Shown: piece by piece, positions 53,593 through 61,436 of the stretch | Numbering within the stretch: the first letter of the stretch is position 1 | Layout of the letters: every line of letters starts with the position of its first letter | DNA from: Pyruvatibacter sp. | GTDB lineage: Bacteria > Pseudomonadota > Alphaproteobacteria > CGMCC-115125 | NCBI RefSeq assembly: GCF_040219635.1 | Contig: NZ_JAVJSC010000003.1 | Location: 134,501 to 198,500, forward strand | Direction of reading: 5' to 3' | Length of the DNA stretch: 64,000 nt | Position numbers and translations under genes: made by a program | The notes under the pieces: model-generated | The model's database searches: none | Told to the model about the DNA's origin: nothing | The model's input: the letters and a program-made list of their open reading frames with translations, nothing else

Positions 53593-54618
53593 ATGACCGG
53601 ATCACGAAACCTCAAACGCATTGCCGTTGGCGCAGCCATTTTGGTTCCATTGGCGGTGCTGGTTGTCATTGCCGGCGTGCTGCCTCCCATGCTCACAGCT
53701 GCCGAACGAAACATGCCGACCGACACGCCTGCCGATTATGGTATTTCCTACGAAGATGTGGCCCTCACCACATCTGATGGCGTGGAAATCAGCGGCTGGT
53801 GGATGCCTGACGCCACCCCGCCGGGCACTGATACGTTCACAGGCCTGCCGATCGAGACGCAAGGCGTCATCATTTTTGTGCATGGTGCCAACAGCCACCG
53901 GGCGGACCCATACGCCAACGCCCCCGCGTTCTTCAAACTACTTACGCAAACACAGCATCACGTTCTGGCCATCGATATGCGCAATGCGGGCAAGTCAGGT
54001 GCAACCGACGGCCAACTCGACTGGGGCCGCGCCGAGGCGCGCGACGTGTTAGCTGCCGTTGACTACGTCGACACACGCGCACCTGGCGTGCCGATCATCG
54101 CGTTTGGGGTCTCCATGGGCGGAGCCGCAGTTATCAATGCCGCCCTTGAGGACAAGCGCATTCGTGCGCTGGTGCTGCTGGACCCGCTTCTTGATACCTA
54201 CGACACAGTGGTGAACGGGGCGGTCGCAGCAGCAGACCTGCCCAAACCACTGGCGCACATGATCGCAACGTCAGCTGGCCTGTTTCATGGCGTGCCGACA
54301 TTCAGCGATACGCCGTTGGACCGCGCAAAACCCTACGATCGCCCCACGCTTGTCATTCAGGATGAGAAAGACCCGGTGAACCGGCGGATTCACGCTGAGC
54401 GGCTGGCCGCCGCCAACCGCAACGTGGATTTATGGGTTGCCCCCCACCCCGGCGACGACCATCCGCATCTGGCTGACGCGGGCGGCTGGGGCACCCATGT
54501 GGCTGCGTTTCACCTGTATCCCGATGAAGTGACTGCCATTATGGGGGCCTTCCTCACCATGGTGCACGCGATTTGTCGCGCCGAAGATCTTGAAGCCGAG
54601 CTTGCCCAAAGCCCCTAG
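53593..54618 (+). CDS. Membrane-anchored alpha/beta hydrolase
   Basis: 341 residues from ATG 53593 (AGGAAAG 7 bases upstream); a longer frame from 53500 has no such site. One N-terminal span (AAILVPLAVLVVIAGVLPPM) anchors an alpha/beta hydrolase: FVHGANSHR oxyanion region, MRNAGKSGATDG, nucleophile Ser in AFGVSMGGAA, and the acid near QDEKDPVNRR. The expected catalytic His is probably in PHPGDDHPHLAD or the later WGTHVAAFH; which is uncertain. Substrate unknown; esterase or peptidase roles are possible. It lies 17 bases before a HIG1-like gene. Confidence 0.78.
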   Translation: MTGSRNLKRIAVGAAILVPLAVLVVIAGVLPPMLTAAERNMPTDTPADYGISYEDVALTTSDGVEISGWWMPDATPPGTDTFTGLPIETQGVIIFVHGANSHRADPYANAPAFFKLLTQTQHHVLAIDMRNAGKSGATDGQLDWGRAEARDVLAAVDYVDTRAPGVPIIAFGVSMGGAAVINAALEDKRIRALVLLDPLLDTYDTVVNGAVAAADLPKPLAHMIATSAGLFHGVPTFSDTPLDRAKPYDRPTLVIQDEKDPVNRRIHAERLAAANRNVDLWVAPHPGDDHPHLADAGGWGTHVAAFHLYPDEVTAIMGAFLTMVHAICRAEDLEAELAQSP

Positions 54619-54635
54619 AAACCTAGAATTACGAC

Positions 54636-54839
54636 ATGGCATTTTTTGATTATCTCATCCCCCTCGCCCTCGCTGCCGTGGCCATTGTGCTCGGCGCAGG
54701 ACTTATAAATATGTGGCGCGGCGGCGGCGAAGCAGCAGCTTCGCGCTCGCAAATGCTGATGCGCTGGCGCGTCATCCTCCAGTTTGTGGCAATTCTCATC
54801 ATTATCGCCGCATTCTGGTTCCAGGGATTCAGGCCCTAG
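54636..54839 (+). CDS. Twin-transmembrane HIG1-domain protein
   Basis: 67 residues with two spans (LIPLALAAVAIVLGAGLINMW and ILQFVAILIIIAAFWF) around a short GGGEAAASRSQMLMRWR loop; the RSQMLMRWRV... pattern is the bacterial HIG1/hypoxia-induced-protein signature. In bacteria such proteins are often beside cobalamin or respiration genes; in mitochondria they stabilise respiratory complexes. Here the neighbours do not show the role. Confidence 0.82.
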   Translation: MAFFDYLIPLALAAVAIVLGAGLINMWRGGGEAAASRSQMLMRWRVILQFVAILIIIAAFWFQGFRP

Positions 54840-54878
54840 CCGAACCCCTTTCAAAACGGCCCCTCAATGCCGATATAC

Positions 54879-54904
54879 TAAGCCCCAATCAATTTAGGGG
54901 TTTA
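54879..54904. repeat. Hairpin in the leader of the unknown gene at 54912
   Basis: TAAGCCCC, a 10-base loop and GGGGTTTA form an 8-bp stem with one G-T pair, 7 bases before the GTG start. The purine run AGGGG that could serve as ribosome site lies in the 3' arm, so folding might hide it. Confidence 0.5.
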
Positions 54905-54911
54905 GTGGGCC

Positions 54912-55439
54912 GTGAGGGATTTGACTGTGGAAACGCCGACTGACGAACCGGAGCAGGATAAACCTGACACTGGCAAGACCGAGCTAGTGCGCGACATCAC
55001 CAGCAGCAGGCGGGAAGACCGCTGGGCGCTTGTCTGGGATGTGCTGATGTTTCAAATCAAGCTGGCGCTCGATGCCCTGCGCGACATTGTCTTGAGTCCC
55101 CTCTCACTTGGGGCGCTCTTGCTGGGGCTTCTCACCGGTGGCGATAAGCCATACCGCTATTTTGAACGCCTGCTGAGGTTTGGCCGTCAGAGCGAACGGG
55201 TCATCAACCTGTTTGGCACTGCGCGCGTGCCTTATGACCCCTACGAAGGCACCAACGACCGCATGGCAGTGGACACGTTGTTTGCCAATGTCGAAGAGCT
55301 GTTACGCCGCAACGTGGACAGCAACCAGACTGCCACCGCCGCCAAGTCAAAAGTCGACGACACAATCGACGAACTGGAAGCACGGCTGGACAAGCTGCGG
55401 GCGCAGGCAAAACAACGCTTCTCGCAATCCTCTTTATGA
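54912..55439 (+). CDS. Protein of unknown function with coiled-coil C-terminus
   Basis: 175 residues, GTG start. Acidic disordered N-terminus (TPTDEPEQDKPDTGK), a hydrophobic helix (DIVLSPLSLGALLLGLLTGG) near 58-77, a middle conserved-looking segment (FGTARVPYDPYEGTNDRMAVDTLFANVEELLRR) and an acidic-basic coiled coil (DDTIDELEARLDKLRAQAKQR). I do not recognise a family. It follows the HIG1-like gene by 72 bases with a hairpin in between and precedes the haloalkane dehalogenase by 129 bases. Confidence 0.55.
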   Translation: MRDLTVETPTDEPEQDKPDTGKTELVRDITSSRREDRWALVWDVLMFQIKLALDALRDIVLSPLSLGALLLGLLTGGDKPYRYFERLLRFGRQSERVINLFGTARVPYDPYEGTNDRMAVDTLFANVEELLRRNVDSNQTATAAKSKVDDTIDELEARLDKLRAQAKQRFSQSSL

Positions 55440-55568
55440 CACGGGAGCAGCAGAACCGGTCCTAATATGAACCATCGAGGTTGCAAAACCCTGTGTGGTC
55501 TTTGCTGACACGCCGCCGCTAGACTTCATGCAGAAGCAATGAGACCGCCAAGCAACAGGGGAACCACC

Positions 55569-56468
55569 ATGAGCAGCCTTTCCACAGCCGAGCACCCAAA
55601 GAAAACTGTTCAGGTCACCGTCGGCGGCAACGCCAAAACCATGGCCTATGTGGAAATGGGTGCAGGTGACCCAATCGTATTTCTGCACGGCAACCCCACA
55701 TCATCTTATCTGTGGCGCAATATCATGCCGCACCTCAAAGACCTTGGGCGCTGCATCGCCCCTGATCTCATTGGCATGGGTGACAGCGAAAAGCTGGATA
55801 ATCCGGGTCCGGACAGTTACCGCTTTGTCGAGCATCGTGAATACCTGGATGCAGCACTTGAAACGCTCGGCATCACAAAAAACGTGGTGCTGGTCATTCA
55901 TGACTGGGGGTCGGCGCTGGGCTTTGACTGGGCCAACCGCCATCGCGATGCCATGAAGGGCATTGTCTATATGGAAGCCATTGTGAAACCGATGACCTGG
56001 GAAGAATGGCCGGATGCTGCGACCGATATTTTCAAAGGGTTCCGCAGTCCGGCAGGCGACGAGATGGTTTTGCAAAACAACGTGTTTGTCGAGGCCGTGC
56101 TGCCTGGTTCAGTCTTGCGCGGCCTGACTGACGAAGAAATGACCGTCTATCGCCGCCCGTTTGCAAATGCCGGCGAAGACCGCCGCCCTACTCTCACATG
56201 GCCCCGGCAGATACCGCTTGCCGGTGAGCCTGCCGATGTCGTCGGAATTGTCGAGGCCTATGGCAAATGGCTGAGCAGCACCGACCTGCCCAAACTCTTC
56301 ATCAATGCAGAACCCGGCGCGATCCTCACGGGTACCGCCCGTGACTTTGCCCGCGCATGGCCAAACCAGACCGAAATCACCGTGCCGGGAAACCATTTCG
56401 TTCAGGAAGACAGCCCGCATGAAATAGGCGCCGCGGCGGCTGATTTCGTGAAGGGTTTGCGCGGCTGA
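55569..56468 (+). CDS. Haloalkane dehalogenase, HLD-II (LinB/DhaA-like)
   Basis: 299 residues from ATG 55569. The full set is in the order and spacing of LinB: Asn42 (HGNPTSS), nucleophile Asp112 and Trp113 (IHDWGSA), Glu136 (EAIVK) and His276 (GNHFVQEDSPHEIG). LinB uses N38, D108, W109, E132 and H272, so every site is exactly +4. It cleaves the carbon-halogen bond of haloalkanes to an alcohol and halide. A single gene, no neighbouring chloro-degradation genes seen. A related inactive fold can be ruled out because all five residues are present. Confidence 0.93.
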   Translation: MSSLSTAEHPKKTVQVTVGGNAKTMAYVEMGAGDPIVFLHGNPTSSYLWRNIMPHLKDLGRCIAPDLIGMGDSEKLDNPGPDSYRFVEHREYLDAALETLGITKNVVLVIHDWGSALGFDWANRHRDAMKGIVYMEAIVKPMTWEEWPDAATDIFKGFRSPAGDEMVLQNNVFVEAVLPGSVLRGLTDEEMTVYRRPFANAGEDRRPTLTWPRQIPLAGEPADVVGIVEAYGKWLSSTDLPKLFINAEPGAILTGTARDFARAWPNQTEITVPGNHFVQEDSPHEIGAAAADFVKGLRG

Positions 56469-56523
56469 CATGCAGCGCTAGGCTACTGACAGGCCGACCC
56501 GGCCCGCAGGAGCGCAGTCGTCA

Positions 56524-57219
56524 ATGTTCATCCCCATTCACGACGACAATCCCTTGAAGGTCATCTCGTTTCAGCGGGTGACCGTGGGGCTGATCGTCAC
56601 CAATATTCTGGTGTTCCTGTGGCAAACATCGCTTGCACCCGGCGAGATCATTGCCGCCGACCAGGCCTTTGGCGTCGTGCCCGCTGCCCTGCTGGGCGGA
56701 ATGCCGGACTTTGGCAATTTCCCTGAAGAGTTCGCTCTCGTGACCTACATGTTTCTGCACGCCGATGTATGGCATCTGGCGGGCAATATGCTGTTTTTAT
56801 GGGTGTTGGGCGACAATGTGGAAGATGATCTGGGGCATCTGCGCTACCTGATTTTCTATCTGCTGTGCGGTATCGCCGCAGCGTTGTTGTTTGCCCTGCT
56901 GCGGTCTGAGTCAACCGTGCCGCTGATTGGGGCAAGCGGTGCCACGTCAGGGCTGGTGGCGGCCTATCTGCTGCTCCACCCGCGCGTCAAAATGTGGGCC
57001 GTTTTTGTCATGCGCATCCCGCTGTACATCCCCGCCTGGGGTGTTTTAGGGGGCTGGGTCGCATTTCAATTTGTGATGGTGGTTGCCGACCCCGGCAGTC
57101 CGACGGCGTGGTGGGGTCATATTGGCGGTTTTGCGGCAGGTCTTATATTGACGCCATTCCTCAAGCGCCGCGAAGTTCCGCTGTTCGGTGGGGCTTCCCG
57201 AAAGACCGACACAGCCTGA
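56524..57219 (+). CDS. Rhomboid family intramembrane serine protease
   Basis: 231 residues, six or seven hydrophobic segments. Catalytic Ser138 in GASGA and His200 in WWGHIGGFAAG; MFLHADVWHLAGNMLFLWVLGDNVED is the conserved L1-loop/TM2 segment. It cuts membrane proteins within the bilayer. It lies 55 bases after the dehalogenase gene and is followed by a promoter-like region before etfB. Confidence 0.93.
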   Translation: MFIPIHDDNPLKVISFQRVTVGLIVTNILVFLWQTSLAPGEIIAADQAFGVVPAALLGGMPDFGNFPEEFALVTYMFLHADVWHLAGNMLFLWVLGDNVEDDLGHLRYLIFYLLCGIAAALLFALLRSESTVPLIGASGATSGLVAAYLLLHPRVKMWAVFVMRIPLYIPAWGVLGGWVAFQFVMVVADPGSPTAWWGHIGGFAAGLILTPFLKRREVPLFGGASRKTDTA

Positions 57220-57228
57220 CGTGGCGCG

Positions 57229-57257
57229 TTGACTCCCTATTTGTGGCCAAGTACGTT
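57229..57257 (+). promoter_or_regulatory. Candidate sigma-70 promoter of etfBA
   Basis: TTGACT (57229-57234), 17-base spacer, TACGTT (57252-57257). It is in the 189-base gap before etfB. The -10 is a poor match, so the call is weak. Confidence 0.3.
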
Positions 57258-57355
57258 CCCGCACCGCAACAAGACTCGGTAACAATGCACCGGGTCGCTT
57301 GATTTTTTGACCGCGCGGCTGGCCTGAAACAGCCTAACGCGTGGCGCAAAAACCC

Positions 57356-57391
57356 AAGTTTTCACTCAAGTTTCGCAACTAAGTTTCGTAA
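57356..57391. repeat. Iterated AAGTTT direct repeats before etfB
   Basis: AAGTTT occurs at 57356, 57368 and 57381; the last two extend to AAGTTTCGCAA and AAGTTTCGTAA (13 bases apart). They lie in the leader just before the etfB start, where a regulator binding in the same phase could act. Confidence 0.5.
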
Positions 57392-57408
57392 TGTCGGAGA
57401 CTGCCTCC

Positions 57409-58158
57409 ATGAAAGTGCTCGTGCCGATCAAGCGCGTGGTTGATTACAACGTGAAAATCCGTGTGAAAGCGGATGGGTCCGGTGTTGATCTGGCCAACGT
57501 GAAAATGTCGATGAACCCGTTCGACGAGATTGCCGTCGAAGAAGCCGTCCGTCTCAAAGAGGCTGACACTGCCGACGAGGTGATCGTCGTCTCCATCGGC
57601 CCGCAGCAGGCCCAGGAAACAATCCGCACTGCGCTGGCCATGGGTGCTGACCGCGGAATTCTTGTTAAAACCGACGACAAGGTTGAGCCGCTCAACGTCG
57701 CCAAAATCCTCAAGGGTGTGGTTGAGGCTGAAAGCCCCGAACTCGTCATCCTCGGCAAGCAGGCCATTGACGACGACGCCAACCAGACCGGCCAGATGCT
57801 TGCAGCATTGCTTGGCTGGTCGCAGGGCACGTTCGCAGCCAGCATCGAGAAGACCGACGGCAAGCTCAACGTGGTGCGCGAGATTGACGGTGGCACACAG
57901 ACGGTCAGCATCACGCTGCCCGCCATTGTTACCGCCGACCTGCGCCTCAACGAGCCGCGTTATGCGTCCCTTCCCAACATCATGAAGGCGAAGAAGAAGC
58001 CGATTGATGAAAAGGCCCCCGGTGATTTTGGTGGCGACACTGCCGCCCGCCTGACGGTGCTCAAAGTAACCGAGCCACCGGAACGCGAAGCAGGCATCAA
58101 GGTTGAAACTGTTGCTGAACTCGTCAGCAAGCTGAAAAACGAAGAAGGGGTTATCTAA
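57409..58158 (+). CDS. etfB: Electron transfer flavoprotein subunit beta
   Basis: 249 residues from ATG 57409, chosen since GGAG lies 9 bases upstream and it gives the family's usual start MKVLVPIKRVVDYNVKIRV; ATG 57391 is an alternative. ISIGPQQAQETIRTALAMGADRGI, LGKQAIDDDANQTGQM, then the signature region LPAIVTADLRLNEPRYASLPNIMKAKKKP. It accepts electrons from acyl-CoA dehydrogenases (three ACAD or ACAD-linked genes are in this window). Its stop overlaps the etfA start by one base. Confidence 0.95.
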   Translation: MKVLVPIKRVVDYNVKIRVKADGSGVDLANVKMSMNPFDEIAVEEAVRLKEADTADEVIVVSIGPQQAQETIRTALAMGADRGILVKTDDKVEPLNVAKILKGVVEAESPELVILGKQAIDDDANQTGQMLAALLGWSQGTFAASIEKTDGKLNVVREIDGGTQTVSITLPAIVTADLRLNEPRYASLPNIMKAKKKPIDEKAPGDFGGDTAARLTVLKVTEPPEREAGIKVETVAELVSKLKNEEGVI

Positions 58159-59099
58159 TGGCAACTCTCCTCGTTGCAGAACACTCAAACGCCGCCCTAA
58201 ATGACGCAACAGCCAAAGCCCTGACGGCGGCAGTTGCCATCGGCAGCGACGTGCACATTCTGGTCGCAGGTGAAAATTGCGGGCCAGCCGCCGAAGCCGC
58301 TGCAAAGCTCGACGGCGCTGCAAAAGTGCTGGTGGCAGACGATGCCATGTATGCCAAGCAGGTTGCTGAACCGATGGCAGCGCTCATCGTCGGCCTTGCA
58401 GGCGACTATGACGCCATCCTCGCGCCCGCAACCACCAACGGCAAAAACTACATGCCGCGCGTGGCGGCACTGCTGGATGTCGCACAGATTTCCGAAATCA
58501 TTTCGGTGGATGGTCCCGACACGTTTTCGCGCCCCATCTACGCGGGTAACGCCATCGAGCATGTGCAGTCGGGGGACCCCAAAAAGGTCATCACGGTACG
58601 TACAGCATCGTTTGCAGCAGCTGGCGAAGGTGGCTCTGCTGCTGTCGAAAGCATTTCTGCGGGTGACAATCCGGGCGTGTCAGAGTTTGTGGGGGAAGAA
58701 CTTACTAAGTCCGATCGTCCGGAGCTGACAGCAGCCAAAGTCATCATTTCGGGTGGCCGCGGGATGCAGAACGGTGAAAACTTCGCCATGCTCGACAAGA
58801 TTGCTGACAAGCTGGGTGCAGCCGTTGGTGCTTCTCGCGCAGCTGTGGATGCGGGCTTTGTGCCCAACGATTATCAGGTCGGCCAGACAGGCAAGATCGT
58901 GGCACCTGAGCTTTACATCGCCGTTGGCATCTCCGGTGCCATTCAGCACCTTGCTGGCATGAAGGACTCAAAAATCATCGTTGCCATCAACAAAGACGAA
59001 GAAGCCCCTATTTTCCAGGTCGCGGATTATGGCCTGGTCGCGGACCTCTTCACCGCCGTGCCGGAGCTTGAAGAAGAACTCACCAAGGCAGGCCTCTAA
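58158..59099 (+). CDS. etfA: Electron transfer flavoprotein subunit alpha
   Basis: 313 residues. C-terminal FAD domain: VISGGRGMQNGENFAMLDKIADKLGAAVGASRAAVDAGFVPNDYQVGQTGKIVAPELYIAVGISGAIQHLAGMKDSKIIVAINKDEEAPIF, typical to the residue pattern. It forms the heterodimer with EtfB and hands electrons to ETF:quinone oxidoreductase. Inverted repeat downstream. Confidence 0.96.
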   Translation: MATLLVAEHSNAALNDATAKALTAAVAIGSDVHILVAGENCGPAAEAAAKLDGAAKVLVADDAMYAKQVAEPMAALIVGLAGDYDAILAPATTNGKNYMPRVAALLDVAQISEIISVDGPDTFSRPIYAGNAIEHVQSGDPKKVITVRTASFAAAGEGGSAAVESISAGDNPGVSEFVGEELTKSDRPELTAAKVIISGGRGMQNGENFAMLDKIADKLGAAVGASRAAVDAGFVPNDYQVGQTGKIVAPELYIAVGISGAIQHLAGMKDSKIIVAINKDEEAPIFQVADYGLVADLFTAVPELEEELTKAGL

Positions 59100-59110
59100 A
59101 TCCTACGAAA

Positions 59111-59153
59111 CCCCGGCCCTTTGGTGCATACTACGCACTTGAAGAGGCCGGGG
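59111..59153. repeat. Inverted repeat between etfA and hbd
   Basis: CCCCGGCC (59111-59118) and GGCCGGGG (59146-59153), with an inner GGTGC/GCAC pairing. No T-run follows on either strand, so it is more likely a processing or attenuating hairpin than a simple terminator. Confidence 0.6.
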
Positions 59154-59182
59154 CCTCGCAGGTAACTCACGAGCGCATACAC

Positions 59183-60058
59183 ATGAAAATCGCAACAGTC
59201 GGTGTCGTCGGCGCAGGCCAGATGGGCAATGGCATTGCCCATGTGTGCGCCTTGTCAGGCCTTGATGTCATTTTGCACGATGTCAATGCTGAAGCCATCG
59301 AGCGCGGCCTTGCCACAATCAATGGCAATCTCGCCCGTCAGGTCGCCAAGGGTCATATTGCCGAGGAGGCCCGCGACGCCGCGCTCAAGCGCGTGCGCGC
59401 CTCAGGCGGCATAGAAGCGCTGAGCGCCTGCGATCTTGTGATTGAGAGCGCGACGGAGGACGAGCAGGTAAAACGCCAGATTTTCGCCGATGTCTGCCCC
59501 GTTCTGGCTGACAATGCAATTCTCGCTACCAACACCTCATCCATTTCCATCACCCGCCTTGCCGCCTCGACCGACCGCCCGGAGCGGTTCATGGGCATTC
59601 ACTTCATGAACCCGGTGCCAGTGATGGAACTGGTCGAACTGGTGCGCGGTATTGCCACGGATGAAGAGACGTTTGCATCGTGTAAACACTTCGTCGATCA
59701 CATCGGCAAGAAGGCTACAGTTGCGGAAGACTTTCCAGCCTTCATCGTTAACCGTATTTTGCTGCCGATGATCAACGAAGCGATCTACACGCTTTATGAA
59801 GGTGTAGGTAGCGTTGAAGCGATCGACACAGCGATGAAGCTGGGCGCCAACCATCCAATGGGCCCGCTTGAGCTGGCAGATTTCATTGGACTGGATACCT
59901 GCCTGTCCATCATGCAGGTCTTGTATGAGGGTCTTGCCGACAGCAAGTACCGCCCATGCCCACTGCTGGTGAAATATGTCGAAGCTGGCTGGCTAGGTCG
60001 CAAGACATCACGTGGCTTCTACGATTATCGCGGCGACGCACCCGTTCCCACGCGATAA
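59183..60058 (+). CDS. hbd: 3-hydroxybutyryl-CoA dehydrogenase (HAD family)
   Basis: 291 residues. NAD-binding VGVVGAGQMGNGIAHVCALSG; acyl-CoA site NTSSISITRLA and GIHFMNPVPVMELVELVRG (the His-Glu pair), and NRILLPMINEAIYTLYEGVGSVEAID with LGANHPMGPLELADFIGLDTC. Typical length. It oxidises 3-hydroxyacyl-CoA, the step after crotonase. It may be read with etfBA. Confidence 0.95.
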   Translation: MKIATVGVVGAGQMGNGIAHVCALSGLDVILHDVNAEAIERGLATINGNLARQVAKGHIAEEARDAALKRVRASGGIEALSACDLVIESATEDEQVKRQIFADVCPVLADNAILATNTSSISITRLAASTDRPERFMGIHFMNPVPVMELVELVRGIATDEETFASCKHFVDHIGKKATVAEDFPAFIVNRILLPMINEAIYTLYEGVGSVEAIDTAMKLGANHPMGPLELADFIGLDTCLSIMQVLYEGLADSKYRPCPLLVKYVEAGWLGRKTSRGFYDYRGDAPVPTR

Positions 60059-60200
60059 CAGCCACACGCGATCAGCCCGTTTGCAGTGCGCAGCGTCTCT
60101 GACGAACGCATCACCCGTCATGGTCGTCAAAATTGACCGTCTGGTACCGTTGTTGCGCCAGAACATGACAGATTATCATTTTCAGCATTCGTGAGTCCCC

Positions 60201-60719
60201 GTGAGCAGCACTTCCCCACTTATCCTCCCCGTTCCCGACAACAATTTCGAGTTTCTTGAAGAGCCCGTGCATGCAGGTGCGCGCAAACTCTGGATGTATT
60301 GGCTTGGCAAATGTGCCGGTCGCCCCATACCAGACCGCAGCGACATTAACCTCACCCAAATCGCGGACATTGCGCCACACATCGTGATTGTGGAACGCGC
60401 ACCGGAAACAAACGATTTCCGTCTGCGCCTTGTTGGTTCGGCACTTGCTGAAATCACGGGCGAAGAACGCACGGGCCAACTGATTTCACAGATCGGCCTT
60501 TCAAATCGTAGCGCCGGGGGCAACGTGGCAGCGCGGTGGGATGCTGCTACAAGGCTCGCCTTTGATGAGGGCAAGCCTGTGTTTGCCTCCGCACTGGCGT
60601 CACGCGCAGGCAAGGAGCATCTGATTTATCATGGAGTGTCATTGCCCCTTACCAATGGCGGCACCCAGGTTGAGCAGATGATAGGTGGATTATTCACAAC
60701 CTACCGCGTGACCGCATAA
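60201..60719 (+). CDS. PAS_5-like domain protein
   Basis: 172 residues, GTG start 60201. A single PAS-type domain: ARKLWMYWLGKCAGRPIPDRSDINLTQIADIAPHIVIVERAPETNDFRLRLVGSALAEITGEERTG, the layout of the alphaproteobacterial PAS_5 family (first reported for cell-motility or envelope regulators, function mostly unknown). No kinase, HTH or GGDEF domain. Single gene, followed by convergent tlpA-like gene. Confidence 0.8.
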   Translation: MSSTSPLILPVPDNNFEFLEEPVHAGARKLWMYWLGKCAGRPIPDRSDINLTQIADIAPHIVIVERAPETNDFRLRLVGSALAEITGEERTGQLISQIGLSNRSAGGNVAARWDAATRLAFDEGKPVFASALASRAGKEHLIYHGVSLPLTNGGTQVEQMIGGLFTTYRVTA

Positions 60720-60722
60720 CTT

Positions 60723-61391
60723 TCAGATTTCCGGGCCATTCTCGGATAAGACATCGCCACCCAGTGTTGCTGCGCGCACGAGATCCACTGCTTCGGGCGC
60801 ATCCCAGTGCGCCGGACCAACAAGGCGACCCAGGCTCTTGCCGTCGGGCCCTATCAGCAGCGTCGTCGGCAACCCGAAAGCGCCCAATCTCGTCCCCATA
60901 CGCCCTGTCGCGTCGTGGTAAAGCGCGAGATTCTCGATGCCAATTTCCTCAAGAAACGCGCGCGGCTTCTCGATCCCACCCCTGTCGAGGCTAAGCGCCA
61001 GCACCATAAAGTCATCGCTGCCCGCCTCACGCTGCAAAGCATCAAGCGCGGGCATTTCTTCGCGGCAGGGTGCACACCACGTAGCCCACAAGTTAAGCAA
61101 GACGGTACGCCCGGCAAAATCATCAAGCGTCAATGGATTGCCGTCGCCATCTGTGAATGCAATCGGCTCAAGCGCCAATGGCTCAGCCGCAGGCACAAAA
61201 TTGGCGACGGCACCGATTGCATAGGGCTTGAGCGCCAAAGAGGACGCCCCGGCGGTCTCAGGCCCTGATGCTTCACCGCCCGATTTGCCACCTGTTGGCA
61301 CCATGCCGTATAGAACCGCCGCAATGACTGCTGCGAGAACCAGCGCAATCAAGCGGAAGCGGTTTGTCACGGGCGATCTTGCGCGGGCCAT
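60723..61391 (-). CDS. TlpA-like periplasmic thiol:disulfide oxidoreductase
   Basis: 222 residues from ATG 61391; a longer frame to 61580 has no leader. One N-terminal span (FRLIALVLAAVIAAVLYGM), then a thioredoxin domain with LLNLWATWCAPCREEMP (Cys106, Cys109) and FGLPTTLLIGPDG (cis-Pro). TlpA reduces the copper chaperone and cytochrome-oxidase subunit in this class. It diverges from argH, the common alphaproteobacterial arrangement. Confidence 0.92.
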   Translation of the reverse strand: MARARSPVTNRFRLIALVLAAVIAAVLYGMVPTGGKSGGEASGPETAGASSLALKPYAIGAVANFVPAAEPLALEPIAFTDGDGNPLTLDDFAGRTVLLNLWATWCAPCREEMPALDALQREAGSDDFMVLALSLDRGGIEKPRAFLEEIGIENLALYHDATGRMGTRLGAFGLPTTLLIGPDGKSLGRLVGPAHWDAPEAVDLVRAATLGGDVLSENGPEI

Positions 61392-61436
61392 GTGATCAGG
61401 TTTCCTTAAAAGTACGAACAACAGGCAAAACAGGCG

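Noticed and set aside
57379..58323. Long minus-strand frame of 314 residues across etfB and the start of etfA
   Set aside because: It lies wholly antisense to two genes with strong family matches, has no recognisable domain and is rich in Arg, His and Leu, as such shadow frames of GC-rich genes are.
59111..59153. Rho-independent terminator after etfA
   Set aside because: The stem is good but there is no T-run on either strand, so it is recorded only as an inverted repeat.
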